The notes below the pieces were generated by a model that ran no database searches, had not been told where the DNA came from, and saw only the letters and a program-made list of their open reading frames with translations. This document shows, piece after piece, positions 49,797-60,382 of a DNA stretch of 64,000 nucleotides. Source of the DNA: Tritrichomonas foetus (Eukaryota; Parabasalia; Tritrichomonadida; Tritrichomonadidae); NCBI GenBank assembly GCA_001839685.1, contig MLAK01000648.1, forward strand, positions 21,125-85,124, written 5' to 3'. The position numbers and the translations under genes are program-made. Numbering within the stretch: position 1 is the stretch's first letter; each line of letters opens with the position of its first letter.

Positions 49797-50004
49797 AATC
49801 GGAAAGATGATTAATTTGTCAGAAATCAATTGATATGATGTGTTTATTTTGAGATCATCAAAATCTTGATTTTAAATAAGGTGCCATTAGCTTTTTCTGT
49901 GATAAAATGGCTTAATTATCACAATTTTTATGGGCATATTTGTTCATATATCCATTATTTTATCGAACGTTTATAATTTTTTTGAATTCTGATAAAATTC
50001 CAAA

Positions 50005-51461
50005 ATGCAAGTCTATCAAGCAGCGACAAATGGAAATGTTCGAATGCTTCAACGCTTATCATCACGTGGATTAAACATATCAAATGAAGAAAAATGGACA
50101 CCAATGCATTTTGCCGTTCTCGGTGGAAATCCAGAAGCAGTCCGTTATCTTATTTCACAAGACGTTGGTGTTAATAATCGCACAGTTTTAGGACAATCAC
50201 CTTTACACTTTGCTGCTCAAGCAGGAAACGAATTCTTAATTGCTATTCTTGTCGAAAATGGCGCAATTCTCGATTCTCAAGATAATCAAGTATTTTTTCT
50301 TTTCTAATCCCAGGGAGTTACTTTTTTACTTTTCGAACGCCACTTCATTACGCTGTTATTAACGATAATTACATGTGTGTTAAATTCCTTCTTGAATTCA
50401 AGGCAGATCCAGATATCTTCGATAAGGATGGTTATGCGCCAATTCATGCTGCAGTTGAAAGAGGAAGCGCAGATCTTGTTGAACTTCTTCTCGAATTCGA
50501 TGCCAAGCCAGATCAATTTCAGCCAATCCGAAACAGCATTCGCCAATTGCCAGTTCAACACTGGACGCCACTTCACATTGCTGCACAAAATAACTACCCA
50601 GATATTTTGAAGATGCTTCTCGAAAAAGGAGCCAGTCCAAATCTCCCAAATAACACCCGCGTTACACCACTTCATATTGCTGCACAACAAAAAGCAATTG
50701 AGCCGCTTGATCTCCTTCTTGAATATGATGCCGATACAATGCTTGTTGATGATGATGATGAACCGCCATTATTCTTGGCGATTGAATCACGTCTTCCAAC
50801 ACATGTTGCCAAGCTCTGTAATGATCAGACAATCATTGATCAGAATATCAAAGGCGAAACTGCTTTACACATTGCTGCAAAACTCGGCTTCCATGAAATC
50901 ATTTCTTATTTGCTCGAGCAAGGAGCCAATGTTTATGCTTGTGATAATAAAGGCAACACACCGTTGCATTTTGCTGTTGTCAACAAGCATAAAGATTGCG
51001 TTAAAATCCTTCTTGACGCAAAAGCTGACATGCTCTCACGTAATGAAAATCATGAATCACCTTTTGTTTTGTCAACTGGCGAGATTTCTGCTTTGATGAA
51101 ATACTACTTAGAGAAATATAAGGAGACAATCAGGGCTGAACCAGTTGATAAAACACCAAGATCAACTCGGACGGTGCCATCACGCTTAAGAAGCCAAATG
51201 TCACCCTCACAGATGGAGAAAACAACCAATTTACAATCTCCAAGCCGCCTCCAAGACAGAAGAACACCATCAGTTGTGTCTGCATCACATAGCAAATCGT
51301 CAAAATTGAAGAAAGCTCAAGTTTTGACAGTTCGTGTCTATGAAGAACAGATTGAGAAACAAATTGAAGATATGCACGATTTGATGAAGTCTCAATTGGA
51401 TGAATTAAGGACAATGGTAAGATTGCTGAATGAGGATATGGACAATAGTAAAGGCCAATGA
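50005..51461 (+). CDS. Ankyrin-repeat protein, gene split by a probable intron and a frame break
   Basis: Two reading frames form one ankyrin protein. Part one (50005-50289, 95 residues, ATG start) holds about three repeats and ends in DSQDNQ. Part two resumes with TPLHYAV at about 50337 and runs to 51461 with seven or so repeats (PIHAAVERG, PLHIAAQ twice, ALHIAAKLG, PLHFAVV). It then has a Ser/Arg/Pro linker and a C-terminal coiled coil (about the last 50 residues). A 24-nt GT...CAG segment at 50290-50313 fits a trichomonad micro-intron. Even after its removal a 17-nt insertion (about 50321-50337) breaks the frame; skipping both yields the ideal repeat junction DNQGVTPLHYAV. Either the gene is damaged, the assembly is wrong here, or splicing is unusual. 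Ankyrin adaptors of this kind are numerous in trichomonads; partner unknown. Confidence 0.75.
50290..50313 (+). other. Probable 24-nt spliceosomal intron
   Basis: The segment starts GTATTT and ends TTCTAATCCCAG. The end resembles the trichomonad fused branch-point and 3' splice motif (CTAAC...CAG). It sits exactly between codon CAA (Gln, end of DNQ) and GGAGTT (Gly-Val), the right place for the ankyrin turn, and contains an in-frame stop if not removed. Very short introns of 23-26 nt are known in Trichomonas vaginalis. Confidence 0.6.
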
Positions 51462-51848
51462 AAAAATTGCTGATTAAATAAACACAGAGAAAAAAAAACT
51501 GTTTTCTGCTCATTGAATTATAATCATTTGAATATCTCTTTCGAAATTTTCTTACAATAATACCAAAGATAAAAATATTATTAGAAAATATACATTTCCA
51601 TTAAGATTATTCGATCATTTATCATTAATTTCTGAAATACATATTGATCAAAAATCACAAACAAATAATAGAAATACTTATTGATCTGAAAAAGTGATTA
51701 TTATGACCTAGTTAAAAGAATTTCCAATAGTATGGAGACAATCTATAAAGTGATTACTAAGTATTTTGGTGATCTCATTATTCTCATTTTTTTATTAAAC
51801 GTACAGATCACAACCGTTTTTTAAAAATCGAAATACGTTATTCACGAA
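51462..51848. other. Intergenic region
   Basis: AT-rich spacer between two plus-strand genes. The TCACGA at 51842-51847, directly before the next ATG, could be a weak initiator with a 5-nt leader. Nothing else seen. Confidence 0.45.
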
Positions 51849-54518
51849 ATGACGAAGTTCATATATTCATTCGATGATTTCAACAAGCTTAAAGATGAGA
51901 CCGGCTCAATCGATCAAGTTCAAAGTCTTATCGGAGAAAAAGCTCGAAATCTCGCTGAACTCAAATCAATCGATGTTCCAATTCCAAGAGGCTTCATTAT
52001 ATCATCAAATGTTTATCCATTGTTTGTAGAAAATGATGCCAATCAATTTCCCGATGAAATTTGGAAACAAATAAAATCAAATATTTCTGAAATCGAAAAA
52101 AGCTCAGGATTCAAATTTGGTGATACGGAACATCCTTTATTCTTATCCTGCCGTTGTGACGCGCCTGTTCCAATGCCAGGAATGCTTGATCATGTGTTGA
52201 ATATCGGTATGAACGATTTGACCTGCAAGACACTTGAAAAAATTTCAAAGAATCGCGCTTTCGCTTTTGACTCATATCGCAGAGTTATTCAGGGCTTCGG
52301 AACGGTTGTTCTCAAAATCCCGGTTGAATCATTCGACGACCAACTCGAAAAATACCGCATTTCCCGACGATACCCGAGTATGGCAGAATTCACAGATGTC
52401 GATTGGATCGAAATTACGAAAATTTTCAAATCCGTTATAATGAAGAAAACAGGAGTTCCTTTCCCGCAAGACCCAGAAGAGCAATTGAAAAAGATTCTTA
52501 CGGCTACTTATACGTCTTTCAACTCAGAGCGCGCCAAATTATATCGCGAATTTATCAATCTGCCAGAAACATGCTTGCCATCAATGATTGTCTCTCAAAT
52601 GACTTTTGGCAACAATGGAAAGAAGAGCTGCGCTGCTGTTATGTACACAAGAAACCCAATGAATGGTGCAAGCGAGATATATGGCGAGTATGCTGTAAAT
52701 TGCTTAGTTGATGATGTTTCACGTGGCCATTTCCCATTCAAAGTTTTTGATGAGCTGAAGAATGATTTATCTGAAATTGAATATCGAACACTGAAAGAAA
52801 TCACTGAAAAAGTTGAAAAACATTTCAAAGAACCACGAATGATTGACTTCATTGTTGAAAATGAAAAAGTTGTTGCTTTACAAACAAGGCCTCTTCCATT
52901 CCAATCAGTCGCTAGATTTACCGCTGTTAAGGATATGGCTGAATCAGGATTCATTACTAAAGAAGAAGCTCTCTCAATTATTAAGCCAGACGATCTCAAG
53001 CAATTAATGCTTCCACAGATGAATGTTTCAGAAAATCCACCAGAGCCATTTTGCACAGGTCTTGCCGCCGGTAATGGTTCTGTTGTTGGTCGTGTTGTTC
53101 TTTCCATAGAAACTGCACTCAAATCTAAACATAAGCCAATTTTGGTAGTTAATGAATTAAAGCCGAATAATTTCAAAGCTTATCTAAATTGTGGAGCTGT
53201 TGTTACATCACGTGGAAGCAATAGTTCACATTTATCATTAATCGCCAGACAGTTAATGAGAACTGCTGTAACTAATTGTGAAGGACTTGTTATCAATACC
53301 ACCAAAAAATTGATAACTTGTAATGATGTAACCATTAAAGAAGGTGAAGTTGTCACTGTTACTGGTGATGGAAGAGTTATTAAAGGAAAACAACCAGTTG
53401 AAATTCCACTTGGCTTTGATAATAAAGCTGCGGAAGAAATCCTTCAATGGGCTGATAATGCACGTAAAGGTAAAATGGATATTTATTCGATTGTCACATC
53501 AGCTAAAGAAGCAGGTGCGACAGCTGCTCTTGGAGCTGACGGTGTTGGTATCTTTCCAATCGAATCATTATTTGATGGTAAAGGTGCAATACTTATTCGT
53601 GCACTAGCTGATAAAAGACGTGATCAAGCACTTAAAAAGATGGAACCAGTTATTCTTAAAACTATCACAGATACTTTTCTTGCTGCTAAAGACATTCCTG
53701 TTACAATTCGCCTGTTTAAACCAACACTTAGTTCATTTATGCAAGATCTCTTCCAATTAGTTGAAGAAGTTGCAAAGCTTAAAGCTAAGAAAGAAACAAC
53801 AGATGAAGAAGAATTTAATGAAGATAAAGAATTAGATAAAAAAGTTGATCTTTTAGAAAGTATTAAAAATAATAAAGAAGCCAATCCACTCTTTGGTCTC
53901 AAAGGAATTCGCTTAAATCTTGTTCAACAAGATTTCTTGAAAGTTCAGCTTCGTGCAATTTTAGGAGGAATTAAAGCAGCAACTGACCAAGGTGTTCAAC
54001 CAAAAGGCAGAATTTTACTTCCATTTGTTTCTGCTGCAGGTGAATTAGAAAACTTCAGAAAGATTTATGATGAAATTTCTTGTCAACTTGTTGCGTCTGC
54101 TTCTCTTGGTGTAGAAATTGAAAATCCAAGAGGTTGCTTGGCAATGTCATCAATTGCAAAAGATGCTGATTTTGTTTTAATTCAACCTACAGAACTGACA
54201 GAATCAACATATTCATGCTCACAAACCTATGCTGAATCTACATTTTTGAAAGATTATAAACAGAAGAAATTCATTACAGAGAATCCATTCGATTCAATAG
54301 ATGAAGCATCAGTTGGTGAACTTATGAAGATATGTGTAAAGGATTCTAAAGCGACAAAGAGTGACATCTCAGTTGGAGCAGCTGGGCCTCTTTGTGGAGA
54401 CCCACGATCAATTGCTTTCTTATATTCTATTGGTACAAATTATATAACATGCCCAAGTACTGTTGTTCCAATTGCTCGTCTTTGCTCTGCACAAGCTGTC
54501 ATCAAATCTAATCAGTAA
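51849..54518 (+). CDS. Pyruvate phosphate dikinase family protein, catalytic site degraded
   Basis: This 889-residue protein aligns with PPDK (usual length about 870-900) from end to end. It has an N-terminal ATP-binding part with MPGMLDHVLNIGMND near 115, ALQTRPL near 340, the swivelling phosphohistidine domain with SSHLSLIAR (His461), and the C-terminal PEP/pyruvate barrel. PPDK normally makes pyruvate and ATP from PEP, AMP and pyrophosphate. The phosphohistidine and Arg621 survive, but several barrel residues do not: GLCRTEH reads GIFPIES (Pro570 for Arg), R-L-L-D reads RLFK (Lys624 for Asp), GHRG reads GLKG (Lys685), GTNDLTQ reads QPTELTE, and GICGEHGG reads GAAGPLCG (Ala845 for the catalytic Cys). 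It may be a regulatory or inactive paralogue; the loss of function is inference. Confidence 0.85.
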   Translation: MTKFIYSFDDFNKLKDETGSIDQVQSLIGEKARNLAELKSIDVPIPRGFIISSNVYPLFVENDANQFPDEIWKQIKSNISEIEKSSGFKFGDTEHPLFLSCRCDAPVPMPGMLDHVLNIGMNDLTCKTLEKISKNRAFAFDSYRRVIQGFGTVVLKIPVESFDDQLEKYRISRRYPSMAEFTDVDWIEITKIFKSVIMKKTGVPFPQDPEEQLKKILTATYTSFNSERAKLYREFINLPETCLPSMIVSQMTFGNNGKKSCAAVMYTRNPMNGASEIYGEYAVNCLVDDVSRGHFPFKVFDELKNDLSEIEYRTLKEITEKVEKHFKEPRMIDFIVENEKVVALQTRPLPFQSVARFTAVKDMAESGFITKEEALSIIKPDDLKQLMLPQMNVSENPPEPFCTGLAAGNGSVVGRVVLSIETALKSKHKPILVVNELKPNNFKAYLNCGAVVTSRGSNSSHLSLIARQLMRTAVTNCEGLVINTTKKLITCNDVTIKEGEVVTVTGDGRVIKGKQPVEIPLGFDNKAAEEILQWADNARKGKMDIYSIVTSAKEAGATAALGADGVGIFPIESLFDGKGAILIRALADKRRDQALKKMEPVILKTITDTFLAAKDIPVTIRLFKPTLSSFMQDLFQLVEEVAKLKAKKETTDEEEFNEDKELDKKVDLLESIKNNKEANPLFGLKGIRLNLVQQDFLKVQLRAILGGIKAATDQGVQPKGRILLPFVSAAGELENFRKIYDEISCQLVASASLGVEIENPRGCLAMSSIAKDADFVLIQPTELTESTYSCSQTYAESTFLKDYKQKKFITENPFDSIDEASVGELMKICVKDSKATKSDISVGAAGPLCGDPRSIAFLYSIGTNYITCPSTVVPIARLCSAQAVIKSNQ

Positions 54519-54559
54519 AAACTTCGATCATTAGATTTTTATAAATTATAATTTTTGAA

Positions 54560-54563
<4 letters not shown>

Positions 54564-54590
<27 letters not shown>
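54564..54590. repeat. Poly(T)/poly(A) tract
   Basis: Uninterrupted run of 27 T on the plus strand, 46 nt beyond the PPDK-like stop; on the minus strand it is poly(A), about 190 nt beyond the EF2 stop. Likely unstable in length. Confidence 0.9.
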
Positions 54591-54593
<3 letters not shown>

Positions 54594-54778
54594 GATGTTA
54601 TTTCATCAATATCATTTCAAAGAAAACACCAAAATTATTGGAAATAAGAAATTTAGGTGGGAAACAGGATTAGTTTATATAAGTTTCGAATGAATTATGT
54701 GAAGAATTAAAAAAGTTTCAAATTCAAGTCAATTTTCTTATGAAATTTTTATGATGTTAAATTTAAAGATATGAAGTT

Positions 54779-57301
54779 TTATAACTTATCATTATATCTA
54801 TCAAGAGGTGGATTGTTTTCATCAATACCTTTCCTTTTACGGATGCTTTTTATAATTTTTGAGAGATTACCTTCTTCTAATGGGTTTCCTTGCATGACTT
54901 CCCAGTGATCGAAAATCATTTGAGGAAATGCTTGTCCTGAAGTAGCTTCACGCAATTCACCATCGAATCCAAATGATTCTGAAACGGGGAGATATGCTTT
55001 AATAACAACTAATGGTGTTCCATCACGCTGCTGCTGATCAAAGGCTCTTCCACGACGCTTGGAAATGAGTGCATGTGCAGCACCACATACTGAAATAGGG
55101 GCAGTAATTTCGCATAAGTAGACTGGCTCAAAGAGTGAAGGATTGGCAGTGTATTGAGCAGCATATAGAACTCGCCTACCACAAGGAACCAATTGTCCAC
55201 CGCCTCTATGTGATGCATCTGAGTGGAGATGAACATCCACAATATTGAAACGAACTCCTCGAAGTGGTTCTTCACATAAAACACCTAATTTTGTTGCCCA
55301 TTGGAAAGCAGCAATAAAGTTTTCTTTTGATTCTTGAAGATATTCTGATGATTTGGTCACATCAACCAGTAGATTAGGACCTGTTGAATCTGGTCCAAAA
55401 CTCCACACACGTTTTGAATCGGTTTGATCCCATCCATACTTTTGTTGTAATATTTTACCCCTGGTTTTACTATCGATTCTTGGATTCATTTCTCCACTTT
55501 CAATACTACTAATAAGTTCTTCTTCTAATGGTAAAGCTTGAGCCATAACACGATTCAATTTATTGGCAGATTTAGACATGCAAATAATGCTCGATAAGTT
55601 TTGAACAGTTTCTCTATATGAAACCACAGGAGCAGATTTAACAATTGGGCAGCAAGCGAAATCTTCTTCAAGATCTTTCAGACATATTTCTAAATGAAGT
55701 TCTCCAGCACCTGATACAATATGTTCACCTGTTTCTTCTTGAGATACAACAACGCATGGATCTGATTTGGATAAGCGGTTCAAACCATCAACAAGCTTTT
55801 GTAAATCACTGGAATTCTTAGGTTGTACAGCAACTCTAACAACTGGGGAAACACTAAACTTCATCGCTTTCAGAGGATATGCATCTTTAGATGAAGAAAG
55901 TGTTCCTGATTTAACAAGATATTGATCAATTCCAACAATTGATATTGTGTTTCCACAGGGACAATCTTGTAGTGTTTCAATTTTTCTACCCATCATTAAG
56001 ACTGTTCGTTGAATATTGGTTATATGTAAGTCTTCTTTCGATCCAGGAACATAGTTTGATCCCATGATTCTGACCTGCTGTCCTTGTGATACTGTTCCAG
56101 AAAACACACGGCCAAAAGCATAAAATCTTCCTTTATCGGTGGCTGGAATCATTTTAGAGATGTACAACATTAATGGACCATTGGGATCACAATTTTGAAT
56201 AGCTTTTGCACATTCATCATCAACAGGACCAGTATACAATGTTTCCATTCTATACTTTTGAGCTTCAACTGGAGAAGGAAGATGTAAAATGATCATTTCT
56301 AGTAATGCTTCTGCAGCAGGAAGCCATCGACGGAAAATTGAAGATATTAATGCTCTTCCTTCTTTGTGCATTTCATCTTCTTCGAGCTTCATACCTAACT
56401 TTTTAAGCATTAATATATATTTTTCTTTATTGTTTTCCATGATTGCTCTTGATAAATTGACAATTGGTTTCAAAACAAAACTACAAAATGATCTTTCTAA
56501 TATTTCACCTTTTTCAGTTTTTGATGAATTGAAGAATTTCTTTGATGTTGGATTCCAGAATTTTTCACCCCATAATTGTGGCATTAATTTTTTTGCTGGA
56601 ACTCCATATTTCACTGCATACATTTTGGCAAATTTAGTTAAAGTAAATCCAAATGCATGTAATCCTGATCCAAAGCAAACTGTTCCTTTGGAAGGTGACA
56701 CTAGAAGATTTCCCATTGGTCCATCTTCTGTTGTATATGTTGAAATTATCACATTAACATTGTCAATTGTATGTGAAAACTTTTGATAAATATCTTCAGG
56801 ATCAGCATTTAGTTCTAGTAAGCAGCGATCAATTTTGTTGAGGATAACAACAGGTTTGATTCTTTCTGATAATGCTTGACGAAGTACAGTTTCAGTTTGC
56901 ACACAAACACCTTCAACACAGTCAACAACAACAAGGGCACCATCTGTGACACGTAAAGCAGCAGTAACTTCTGCTGAAAAATCAATATGTCCTGGGGAAT
57001 CAATGAGATTAATTAAGAATCCATTTCCTTCAGAATCTTGTGGAATTTCATCTTCAGAAAGTGTGTAATATAAAGAGATACCAGTTGATTTAATTGTAAT
57101 GCATCTTTCTTGTTCATCTTGACGATCATCAGTCATTCTTTTATTACCAGCATCTTTATTAGACATTAATCCTGCTTTTGCAACGAGAGAATCAGTTAAT
57201 GTTGATTTTCCGTGATCAACATGAGCAATTACAGACATGTTACGAATATTTCTTCTTTTATTCATAACTCTTCTAAGTTGTTCAGTGGTAAAGTTAACCA
57301 T
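54779..57301 (-). CDS. EEF2: Translation elongation factor 2
   Basis: This 840-residue GTPase is full-length EF2, which drives ribosomal translocation with GTP. It has G1 AHVDHGKST near 25-33, the switch region with DDRQDEQERCITIKST near 58-72, G3 DSPGH near 104, and G4 NKID near 158. Domain IV has DASHRGGGQ, whose His is the diphthamide site, and the C-terminus has GQAFPQMIFDHWEV and RKRKG. All motor motifs look intact. Some segments differ from typical EF2: the G domain insert after NKID and ITAPISVCGAAH in domain V; so it may be one of several copies. Initiator motifs TCACTT and TCATTT sit about 17-25 nt before the ATG, fitting a strongly transcribed gene. Confidence 0.94.
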   Translation of the reverse strand: MVNFTTEQLRRVMNKRRNIRNMSVIAHVDHGKSTLTDSLVAKAGLMSNKDAGNKRMTDDRQDEQERCITIKSTGISLYYTLSEDEIPQDSEGNGFLINLIDSPGHIDFSAEVTAALRVTDGALVVVDCVEGVCVQTETVLRQALSERIKPVVILNKIDRCLLELNADPEDIYQKFSHTIDNVNVIISTYTTEDGPMGNLLVSPSKGTVCFGSGLHAFGFTLTKFAKMYAVKYGVPAKKLMPQLWGEKFWNPTSKKFFNSSKTEKGEILERSFCSFVLKPIVNLSRAIMENNKEKYILMLKKLGMKLEEDEMHKEGRALISSIFRRWLPAAEALLEMIILHLPSPVEAQKYRMETLYTGPVDDECAKAIQNCDPNGPLMLYISKMIPATDKGRFYAFGRVFSGTVSQGQQVRIMGSNYVPGSKEDLHITNIQRTVLMMGRKIETLQDCPCGNTISIVGIDQYLVKSGTLSSSKDAYPLKAMKFSVSPVVRVAVQPKNSSDLQKLVDGLNRLSKSDPCVVVSQEETGEHIVSGAGELHLEICLKDLEEDFACCPIVKSAPVVSYRETVQNLSSIICMSKSANKLNRVMAQALPLEEELISSIESGEMNPRIDSKTRGKILQQKYGWDQTDSKRVWSFGPDSTGPNLLVDVTKSSEYLQESKENFIAAFQWATKLGVLCEEPLRGVRFNIVDVHLHSDASHRGGGQLVPCGRRVLYAAQYTANPSLFEPVYLCEITAPISVCGAAHALISKRRGRAFDQQQRDGTPLVVIKAYLPVSESFGFDGELREATSGQAFPQMIFDHWEVMQGNPLEEGNLSKIIKSIRKRKGIDENNPPLDRYNDKL

Positions 57302-57314
57302 CTTCTAGAATATA

Positions 57315-57325
57315 AAGTGAAATGA
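57315..57325 (-). promoter_or_regulatory. Initiator-like elements of EF2
   Basis: Overlapping TCATTT and TCACTT on the minus strand; start at the A of TCACTT would leave a 17-nt leader. Confidence 0.45.
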
Positions 57326-58203
57326 AGTATGTCCTTTTATGTTTCTGATATAAATTTTTCCCCAATATTAATGTAATTTTGAAAATTGAATAGGTTTGTT
57401 CGGCATTCTTACATCAAATTTCTAAATTTTGTTTCAAATAAAGTGGCATCCTTTTCATAAGTATCCGACAAGGATTATTACTCTTAATTGTATAATATAA
57501 ACATTTGCATAACAAAAAAATTAAATCAAGATTCAGATACTAATTTTATACATAATTTCCTTTTTTTGACATTTGATGATTATCATAATTACATGATAAT
57601 ATATAACAAGATTTATATGAATGCAATACATTATCCAGTCATCTTTTCAAAATTTGTCATCGAGTTCATTGATTTCCAATTAAATTATAAATGTTCATAG
57701 AAATTTTACCTTAATATTGATTTTAACAAAAGTGCTTTCACTTTTTACTCCTTTTTATTAAATCATTCATCACGAAAAATTCACCAATCATTTGTTAAAA
57801 TGAAATTCCAAAAATTTTTAAAAATAACATTAAAAGAAGTTCGAAGGAAAAACCAGGAATAGTCAATTTAGAGACAAACAATCAGTATTTATTCATAGCA
57901 AATCCATGACTTCGAAAGGATAAGATATTTAATTCTACATATTTGTTAATTATGAAATATAATTCAATTTTTGGTGATCACCAAAATAGATAATTTTCAT
58001 TAATTCATTCAAATTTACATGAAAAGTTCATTAAATCCATGGTATATCCCATGCATACATATATACATTAAAAGAATTATTGATGTGGAGTTACTTGGCA
58101 ATTTTTGATGCTTTTTTCCCTACTGGAGTTTGAAAAGAAAGTTATTAAAATTTTCGTAAATAGAATCACATCATAAATATTAAAAACAATAAAAACAAAT
58201 TTA
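57326..58203. other. Intergenic region
   Basis: AT-rich spacer between EF2 and the next minus-strand gene. The 57488-57700 open frame has no recognised content. No RNA gene or repeat seen. Confidence 0.5.
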
Positions 58204-59559
58204 CTATACCATTGCAGTTCTTGCTCTTGCCCTTTCTTTTTGTAATTTTCCCATCTGCCTTTTAATTGTCCTCATTTCTGCATCATCTGGCTCGCGCTTT
58301 TTCTTGAGATTTGTGTTCACTCTTCTTTTTTGAACTTCATCAGCTCGATGTTGCACCATTGCCAAAGTCGGCAACTTAAACTTTTGAGCAGCAAGTTTCT
58401 TTTCAACAAGAACTAAATAATTACTCAACATTGCTTCTTCTTCTACCAAATCAACTCTTTGTCTTTCCAATTCCTTATTCTTTTTAATTTGATTCTTCAC
58501 AGCCCATTTGGAATCCTCTCTCTGTTTTTCAATCAGTAACCTAAGATTTTTGTTTACTGTCATAGCATGATTCTTTTCCTCTTTACTGTGACTTTTCTTA
58601 AATTTCATCATAACAACTTTTGCCCTTTGAATTTCATTTAATGTGTGAATTAATTCTTCTTGGTCCAGACTATGCTCACCGTATTCTCTTTCAAGGAGTT
58701 GTTGTAATCGAGAAATTTCATTTTGTAACTCGAAATCTTCTTTTATTGTATCTTTCATTCTTTTGGACATAGGCGCTGTAGCGATTCGTCTTTGTTCTTC
58801 ATTTTTTAGAGACTTTATACCTCTTTCTTCTTTAAAAATTCTGATCTGTCTTTTAATTTTTGTCATATTTTCATTTGCTGAATTTGTTTCCATTATTCTT
58901 TGCCGATCATTTGCTTCAATCTGATTTTTCAAATTATCAACGATTATTGAAAGTGATTGTTTTTCAGCTTCTTCAATTTTTGCTCTTCGAACTAATTTTA
59001 AATTAGCTTTTTCAACAAATTCTCTACGCTTTCTAGTTTCTTCTATCTTTTTTTCAGTGATTTCAATTTCATCAGCAATTTGGTTGACATGTGAAGTGAA
59101 GTCATCTTCAAACCTTTGGGGAAGTTCCCTATGTAGTCGAACAAGTGTTCTTAATCCATTTCTTATCATTCCTACTGCTTCATGAGGATTAAGTGATTTA
59201 AGTTTGTTTTCTGTGATTTGATTTGATAAATCTGTTGATGTGCTATTTTCGAGATCTTTAACCAATTTATAAACGAGATCGTAGGTTTCATCTAATTGTT
59301 CAATTTGGTTCTGTAAATTTAAAATTTGCTGGTCTTTCTCGGCGATATCTCTTCTCATGATGTCGGTGCTTGATCGTCCTCGTCGCGAAGTGTCTGATGC
59401 AAAACTACTCTGTGATTGAATTAATTTTTTTATCGGCGTTTTGTTATTCGCTTGAATGTTCAAAGGTAAAGGTTCAAAAGTATCATTTTCATTCATTAAT
59501 TCTTGATTTTGAGAACTAACGTATTTATTTTCAATACAAGGCGAAAATGATGTTCTCAT
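58204..59559 (-). CDS. Coiled-coil protein, unknown function
   Basis: This 451-residue protein has a disordered Ser/Asn-rich start (about 1-70), then charged coiled coil in several blocks (about 70-110, 160-260, 285-400) and a basic C-terminus rich in Lys/Arg. A less coiled segment at about 120-155 (VGMIRNGLRTLVRLHRELP) may be a small helical domain. Basic-tailed coiled-coil proteins of this size are often flagellar or basal-body components, but I recognise no specific family. Start is the first ATG of the frame. Confidence 0.75.
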   Translation of the reverse strand: MRTSFSPCIENKYVSSQNQELMNENDTFEPLPLNIQANNKTPIKKLIQSQSSFASDTSRRGRSSTDIMRRDIAEKDQQILNLQNQIEQLDETYDLVYKLVKDLENSTSTDLSNQITENKLKSLNPHEAVGMIRNGLRTLVRLHRELPQRFEDDFTSHVNQIADEIEITEKKIEETRKRREFVEKANLKLVRRAKIEEAEKQSLSIIVDNLKNQIEANDRQRIMETNSANENMTKIKRQIRIFKEERGIKSLKNEEQRRIATAPMSKRMKDTIKEDFELQNEISRLQQLLEREYGEHSLDQEELIHTLNEIQRAKVVMMKFKKSHSKEEKNHAMTVNKNLRLLIEKQREDSKWAVKNQIKKNKELERQRVDLVEEEAMLSNYLVLVEKKLAAQKFKLPTLAMVQHRADEVQKRRVNTNLKKKREPDDAEMRTIKRQMGKLQKERARARTAMV

Positions 59560-60382
59560 TTCCTAAAAATTCTAGCTAATAAGTTATCGGGTGGAAATAT
59601 GCTAAGTATTTGATATTTTCATTCTATAACATATTAAAGGTTCAAAAATGTTATAAAATACGTGATGGGACCAACAGATAGATAAGCTGCAGATTGATAT
59701 AAATAATTTGATCATAACAAGATTATTTAATTGATGTTATATATTAAATGTGATTTTGATTTAGTGGTTTTCAAAAAATGCTTCTAGCATCTTAACTGTT
59801 TCATTGATTACAATTAATATAAACATTTGTTTCTATAGCAATTCACCAATCTCGTAATGACCTATAAAGCTTGTATGGTGAAGTGGTGATTCTTGAAGAT
59901 TGATAAAAAATTCGCATAGAGTGACTTCATTTTATTATATATCAATTATAAAATTATTATTAAAATCATTAGTTTCTTCATCAAAAAATGTAATAATGCA
60001 TCAACAACAAATTAGTATTTCATGAGCGCATATATGAATAAAGAAGTTCTTGTGATTGATTCATTTTTACATTTATTAAGTTCTTTCATTCAGGATAAAT
60101 CATCTATCATGTATTGTCAAGATTCTTCGGAATTTATTGATTTATAAATATGTCAATGATTTGTGATTTCTTCTTACAGGCAACTATTTCAAACAATAGT
60201 GCAGGCTGTTAGTCAGGAATGAATATGTTGAATATAATCGGAAATCAAAATAGACGAGTCATTTTTTTTTTCTTTTTATTCCGAGCGTAATCTGAGGAAA
60301 TGAAATAAAATCTGAAAAATTAAAGGAATTGATAAAAATACATTTTTTTATGATTATTATTATTAATGATACATAAACTCTA
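59560..60382. other. Intergenic region
   Basis: AT-rich spacer between two minus-strand genes; no gene, repeat or RNA-like structure recognised. Confidence 0.5.

Noticed and set aside
54564..54590. Poly(A) tail of a retrocopied EF2 or PPDK gene
   Set aside because: The tract is on the wrong strand for PPDK and about 190 nt beyond the EF2 stop, with no flanking direct repeat seen; a plain homopolymer is simpler.
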